64,000 bases of DNA from NCBI GenBank assembly GCA_964480365.1, contig CAYZPM010000007.1:26298-90297 (forward strand). Reading direction: 5' to 3'. Both the position numbers and the translations under genes were made by a program. Below are positions 61,058-64,000 of this stretch, one piece after another. The DNA is from CAIQPV01 sp964480365. Its GTDB lineage: Bacteria > Pseudomonadota > Gammaproteobacteria > Burkholderiales > Gallionellaceae. Numbering within the stretch: the first letter of the stretch is position 1; each line of letters begins with the position of its first letter. The notes under the pieces were generated by a model that searched no databases, had not been told where the DNA came from, and saw only the letters and a program-made list of their open reading frames with translations.

Positions 61058-61894
61058 TCATTTGCTTTTCTGGCCACCTTCCTGCCACACCCCTGCGACG
61101 GAATTGGCGTTGGCACTGTCGCCCAAATAAGCCAGTCCCATCATTTCCTCAATGGTGCGCAGGATGGTGTAGTGGTTGATGCGTTGCGCGCTGCTGCCTG
61201 GCTTGATCATAGGCCCGACGAATATCGTGGCGACGCGGTTGTTCGCCGAACCATCATCTTCATCCCATGTAACGATCAACAAACTATTGTGCGTCATCGC
61301 CCATTCCGCATAGGGCTCAATATTTTTTTCCAGCCAAACATCGCCTTGCGCGATGCTGCCGTCGTGCATGTCGTTGCGCTGGTCTGGAACAACCAAGGCC
61401 ACTGTCGGCAATTGGGAATAGTCCTGCGGGAATGCGCTGAACGGCTGGTTGAGCGCCGCCAGTTCTTTCCAGTTCGCTACCGGGTTGTGCTTGCGCATGT
61501 ATGAAGCATAGACACAGCCCTCGAATCCGGCTTGCGGCATGGATTCGGCATAGCTAACGAAACCCAAGCCCTTTTCACGCAGCGCACTGGCAAGGTTATC
61601 CCCGCTTAATTCCAGCGGGCAGACATTGCTGCCGATACCGCGCGTGGAGCCAGAAAACAGGGCAAGGTAATTCGGCTGGCTGGGATGCGAGACACCGTAG
61701 GACTGCGTGAACAAGACGCCGCGCTTTGACAGCTCATTGATGTACGGCGCAGCCGGGTTGCCGATAATTTGTGCAAAGGATTTGTTTTCTTCGATCACAA
61801 TCACGATGTGATCCGGGCGAGGCAGGGGCTGCGCTTGCGCAGCACTGCTTCCAAACAAAACCACACCCACCAGAAAGAATATTTCTTTCTTCAT
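61058..61894 (-). CDS. Secreted phosphoesterase family protein
   Basis: 278 residues with a signal peptide ('IFFLVGVVLFGSSAAQA'). 'DHIVIVIEENKSFAQIIG' is the phosphoesterase (PF04185-type) metal-site N-terminus, and 'GVSHPSQPNYLALFSGSTRG', 'LLIVTWDEDDG' and 'NHYTILRTIEEMMGL' are matching blocks; the family includes phospholipase C and acid phosphatases. It would act in the periplasm or outside. It overlaps xthA by four bases. Confidence 0.88.
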   Translation of the reverse strand: MKKEIFFLVGVVLFGSSAAQAQPLPRPDHIVIVIEENKSFAQIIGNPAAPYINELSKRGVLFTQSYGVSHPSQPNYLALFSGSTRGIGSNVCPLELSGDNLASALREKGLGFVSYAESMPQAGFEGCVYASYMRKHNPVANWKELAALNQPFSAFPQDYSQLPTVALVVPDQRNDMHDGSIAQGDVWLEKNIEPYAEWAMTHNSLLIVTWDEDDGSANNRVATIFVGPMIKPGSSAQRINHYTILRTIEEMMGLAYLGDSANANSVAGVWQEGGQKSK

Positions 61895-62649
61895 GTGATC
61901 TCGGCCATCACGGGTGTATGGTCAGAAGGCCGCTCCAGTTTGCGCGGTGTCTTGTCTATGCTGCAAGCGCTGCATTCCAGAGCTGCACTGACAAGAATGT
62001 GGTCTATGCGCAGACCCATATTGCGGCGGAATGCCATCGTGCGGTAATCCCACCAGGAATAGGATTTTTCCGGCTGTTCGAACAAACGGAAGCTGTCACG
62101 CAGGCCGAGCTGTTCAAGCGCACGGAATGCGGCTCGTTCCGGCTCGCTCACCAGTATATTGCCCGCCCACGCCTGCGGGTCGTAAACGTCGCGATCTTCC
62201 GGCGCAATGTTGTAGTCGCCGAGCAACGCAAGTTTCGGATGCTTCACCAATTCATCTTGCAGCCACTCCCGCAACGCAGCCAGCCACGCCAATTTGTACT
62301 GGTACTTATCGGAATCCACGCTCTGTCCGTTGGGAATGTACACACACACGATACGGATGCCGTTGATGGTGGCAGCGATCAGGCGCTTCTGCTCATCGGG
62401 GAAATTCGGCATGCCACATTGCACGTCAGTGGGCGCTGACTTGCTCAGGATAGCCACTCCGTTATAAGTCTTCTGTCCGCTGAACACGGGCTGGTAGCCC
62501 ACCTGCTGCAACACCGCCAGAGGAAATTGGCTGTCTTCCTGCTTGAGTTCCTGCAGGCATAACACATCCGGCTGATTAGCCGCCAGCCAGTCCAATACTT
62601 GCGGCAGGCGCACCTTGAGCGAGTTGACGTTCCATGTTGAAATCTTCAT
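61891..62649 (-). CDS. xthA: Exodeoxyribonuclease III
   Basis: 252 residues. 'MKISTWNVNSLKVRLPQVLDWL', 'VLCLQELKQED' (metal Glu), 'LALLGDYNIAPEDRDVYDP', 'SWWDYRTMAFRRNMGLRIDHILVS' and 'PSDHTPV' (catalytic Asp-His) follow the ExoIII/APE pattern. It cleaves at abasic sites in base-excision repair. Confidence 0.95.
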   Translation of the reverse strand: MKISTWNVNSLKVRLPQVLDWLAANQPDVLCLQELKQEDSQFPLAVLQQVGYQPVFSGQKTYNGVAILSKSAPTDVQCGMPNFPDEQKRLIAATINGIRIVCVYIPNGQSVDSDKYQYKLAWLAALREWLQDELVKHPKLALLGDYNIAPEDRDVYDPQAWAGNILVSEPERAAFRALEQLGLRDSFRLFEQPEKSYSWWDYRTMAFRRNMGLRIDHILVSAALECSACSIDKTPRKLERPSDHTPVMAEIT

Positions 62650-62831
62650 ATATCACACATTTGAAATTGCACGACCGATTGCAAGTGATTATCATCATAT
62701 GATGCATCAATGAACGGGCAAAGACCGGCCAATGACGGATACCACGCCACTGATTCCTATGTGATTCTACCACCCTGTTAGGCGAACATCGGGAAGAGTA
62801 ATGATATTGGGAATGGAGTAAAGGAGATTCA

Positions 62832-63176
62832 ATGATGAAACATATGATTTACCTATTGCTGGTGATTCTTGCTTTCAGCGAAATGGAAAGCAACGCAAAC
62901 GCAAGCACAGTGATTGGGCCAATATCCTGTCAGCAATGGCTTGACAGAAAAAATAAACTTGCAGATGACGATGCCTACACAATTTGGCTCCAGGGATATT
63001 TATCAGGGGCAAATGCTGTGTATGATGAATTGTTAGGTAGAGATTTTTTAAAAAGTGCAGACAAAATATCAATCGTTGACTGGACGGATCTCTATTGTCA
63101 TAAATATCCTAAATTAATGGTGCATGATAGTGCCAATGCACTAATTAAGAAATTAAAAAAAGACCTGCCGTTTTAA
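62832..63176 (+). CDS. Small exported protein with two cysteines
   Basis: 114 residues with a signal peptide (MMKHMIYLLLVILAFSEMES, cleavage near NANA-S). The mature part has 'PISCQQWLDRKNKLADDDAYTIWLQGYLSGANAVYDELLGRDFLKSADKIS' and 'WTDLYCHKYPKLMVHDSANALIKKLKK'. One Cys lies near each end, as in Rap1a/Tai-like or HdeA-like small periplasmic helical proteins with a disulfide. No specific function is assigned. AGGAGAT precedes the start. Confidence 0.7.
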   Translation: MMKHMIYLLLVILAFSEMESNANASTVIGPISCQQWLDRKNKLADDDAYTIWLQGYLSGANAVYDELLGRDFLKSADKISIVDWTDLYCHKYPKLMVHDSANALIKKLKKDLPF

Positions 63177-63416
63177 AGTTAAGATAAACCTCGCTCACCA
63201 TCCACGATATTGCCTGTTGGCGGTCACGGCATGGGATAGGCAACGAACATCGTCGGGGGATGGAGCTAAAATCGGATAGTGGCTTGCAACTGAACAGCGA
63301 ACGTTGGATGATTAGCAATCGAACGGGCGCAATGCGGCCAATTTCTGCCCGTTTGAGCGCTTGTAATAATGCATCACCGGCAAGTTAGGAAATGGACAAC
63401 TATCAGCACTTAAAAG

Positions 63417-64000
63417 ATGGACTCTATAAAAAGAAGCGAACCGGACACGTTGCGCGCCAAAGCTGAGGCGCAACTTGCCCGTGCGCGACTTACGGATTCC
63501 CCCGCCCAATCCGCCGAAGAACTCTTACACGAACTTCAGGTACACCAGATCGAACTGGAAATGCAGAACGACGAGTTGCAGCGGGCGCAAGTCGTTATAG
63601 AAGAATCGCGCGACCGCTACGTGGATCTTTACGAATTCGCCCCCGACGGTTACTTCACGCTCACCCGCGAGGGCATTATCGCCGAGGTGAATCTCACCGG
63701 TGCCGCGCTGTTGAGAGTGGAACGCAACAAACTGCTCAAGCGCCGTTTTGCCGGCTTCGTCATTCCTGAAGACAGCGATAATTGGTATTACCATTTCCTG
63801 AGTGTGTTGCAGAGCGACGGGCATCAGAGTTACGAACTGGCGCTCCAGCGCGGCGATGGTTCCCGCTTCCATGCCCGGCTGGATTGCCTGCGTACGGAAT
63901 CCAACAACATATCCTCGGTGCGCATCGCCCTCACTGACATCACCGAGCGCAAGCAAGCCGAACAATCCCAGAGAAAACTTACGCGCGCGTTCAAACTTTT
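63417..64000 (+). CDS. PAS-domain sensor protein (partial, runs off window end)
   Basis: The first ~194 codons from ATG 63417 (MDSIKRSEPDTLRAKAEAQL). An N-terminal coiled coil ('AEELLHELQVHQIELEMQNDELQRAQVVIEESRDRYVDLYEFAP') leads into a PAS domain ('DGYFTLTREGIIAEVNLTGAALLRVERNKLLKRRFAGFV', ending 'IALTDITERKQAEQSQRKL'). This arrangement is typical of sensor histidine kinases or GGDEF-type signalling proteins; the output domain lies outside the window. The short frame from ATG 63392 is closed by a TGA and is not the start. Confidence 0.88.
   Translation, partial: MDSIKRSEPDTLRAKAEAQLARARLTDSPAQSAEELLHELQVHQIELEMQNDELQRAQVVIEESRDRYVDLYEFAPDGYFTLTREGIIAEVNLTGAALLRVERNKLLKRRFAGFVIPEDSDNWYYHFLSVLQSDGHQSYELALQRGDGSRFHARLDCLRTESNNISSVRIALTDITERKQAEQSQRKLTRAFKL

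Noticed and set aside
27000..62000. Possible CRISPR array from the recurring short repeats
   Set aside because: The repeats are scattered over tens of kilobases in both orientations, without regular spacing, spacers or cas genes.

Overview
The window looks like a chromosomal segment of a betaproteobacterium, most plausibly a Nitrosomonadales/Gallionellaceae-type organism. The evidence is gene content and order: pilC-pilD-coaE-zapD-yacG, a Nudix-ThiE fusion, argJ, secA, a LytM peptidase, a DUF721 protein, hemA-prfA-prmC-grxD, argH and an AlgZ/AlgR-like pair, plus small periplasmic c-type cytochromes. Placement is inference; no rRNA or tRNA gene was seen. There is no phage, integrase, transposase or CRISPR array.

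Region 1 (about 1-19.75 kb, all minus strand) is a surface-polysaccharide locus. In transcription order it has an EPS-associated MarR regulator, an RfaH/NusG-like antiterminator, a leader with an exact ops element, the ABC exporter pair wzm-wzt (split by a MNT-HEPN toxin-antitoxin pair), an SGNH hydrolase, two Gfo/Idh/MocA oxidoreductases and a methyltransferase. A nonulosonic-acid cassette of legionaminic type follows (LegB-, LegC-, LegH-, LegI/NeuB-, LegG/NeuC-, PtmE-like nucleotidyltransferase, polysaccharide deacetylase, LegF/NeuA-like), then a polysialyltransferase-like protein, a FkbM-like protein, an acyltransferase remnant, a methyltransferase and the start of a glycosyltransferase. 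Together they would make a CMP-activated nonulosonate and build and export a capsule or O-antigen. The distal end (about 1-2.3 kb) looks AT-rich, as is common in exchanged polysaccharide loci.

Region 2 (19.8-25.4 kb, minus) holds mscL, mscS, a large DUF748/AsmA-like protein and a YjbQ-family protein. Region 3 (26-37 kb) holds an EVE-domain protein, a TauE/SafE permease, a complete liv branched-chain amino-acid ABC transporter (livJ-H-M-G-F), two small cytochromes c with a broken third copy between them, an orphan ParA and ilvD. Region 4 (36-49 kb) holds lgt, a CNNM/CorC-type membrane protein, pilC, pilD, coaE, zapD, yacG, the Nudix-ThiE fusion, an AbrB/PIN pair, a DUF4145 gene framed by long inverted repeats, a DUF815 ATPase, argJ and a cNMP-binding protein. 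Region 5 (49-64 kb) holds secA, a LytM-type peptidase, a DUF721 gene, hemA-prfA-prmC, grxD, argH, an AlgZ/AlgR-type two-component pair, a small ORF with a strong RBS, a phosphoesterase, xthA, a small exported protein and the start of a PAS-domain sensor.

The most unusual signals are (a) the exact ops site directly after rfaH, with a 54-codon leader ORF coupled to wzm; (b) the toxin-antitoxin module set between wzm and wzt, flanked by a diverged duplicate of the wzm 3' end; (c) families of small palindromic repeats, including a hairpin with compensatory changes in six copies, two ~200-bp fold-back elements with terminal inverted repeats, and in-frame insertions of such repeats in livG, lgt and the Nudix-ThiE gene; and (d) a decayed cytochrome c that has lost a haem-binding cysteine.
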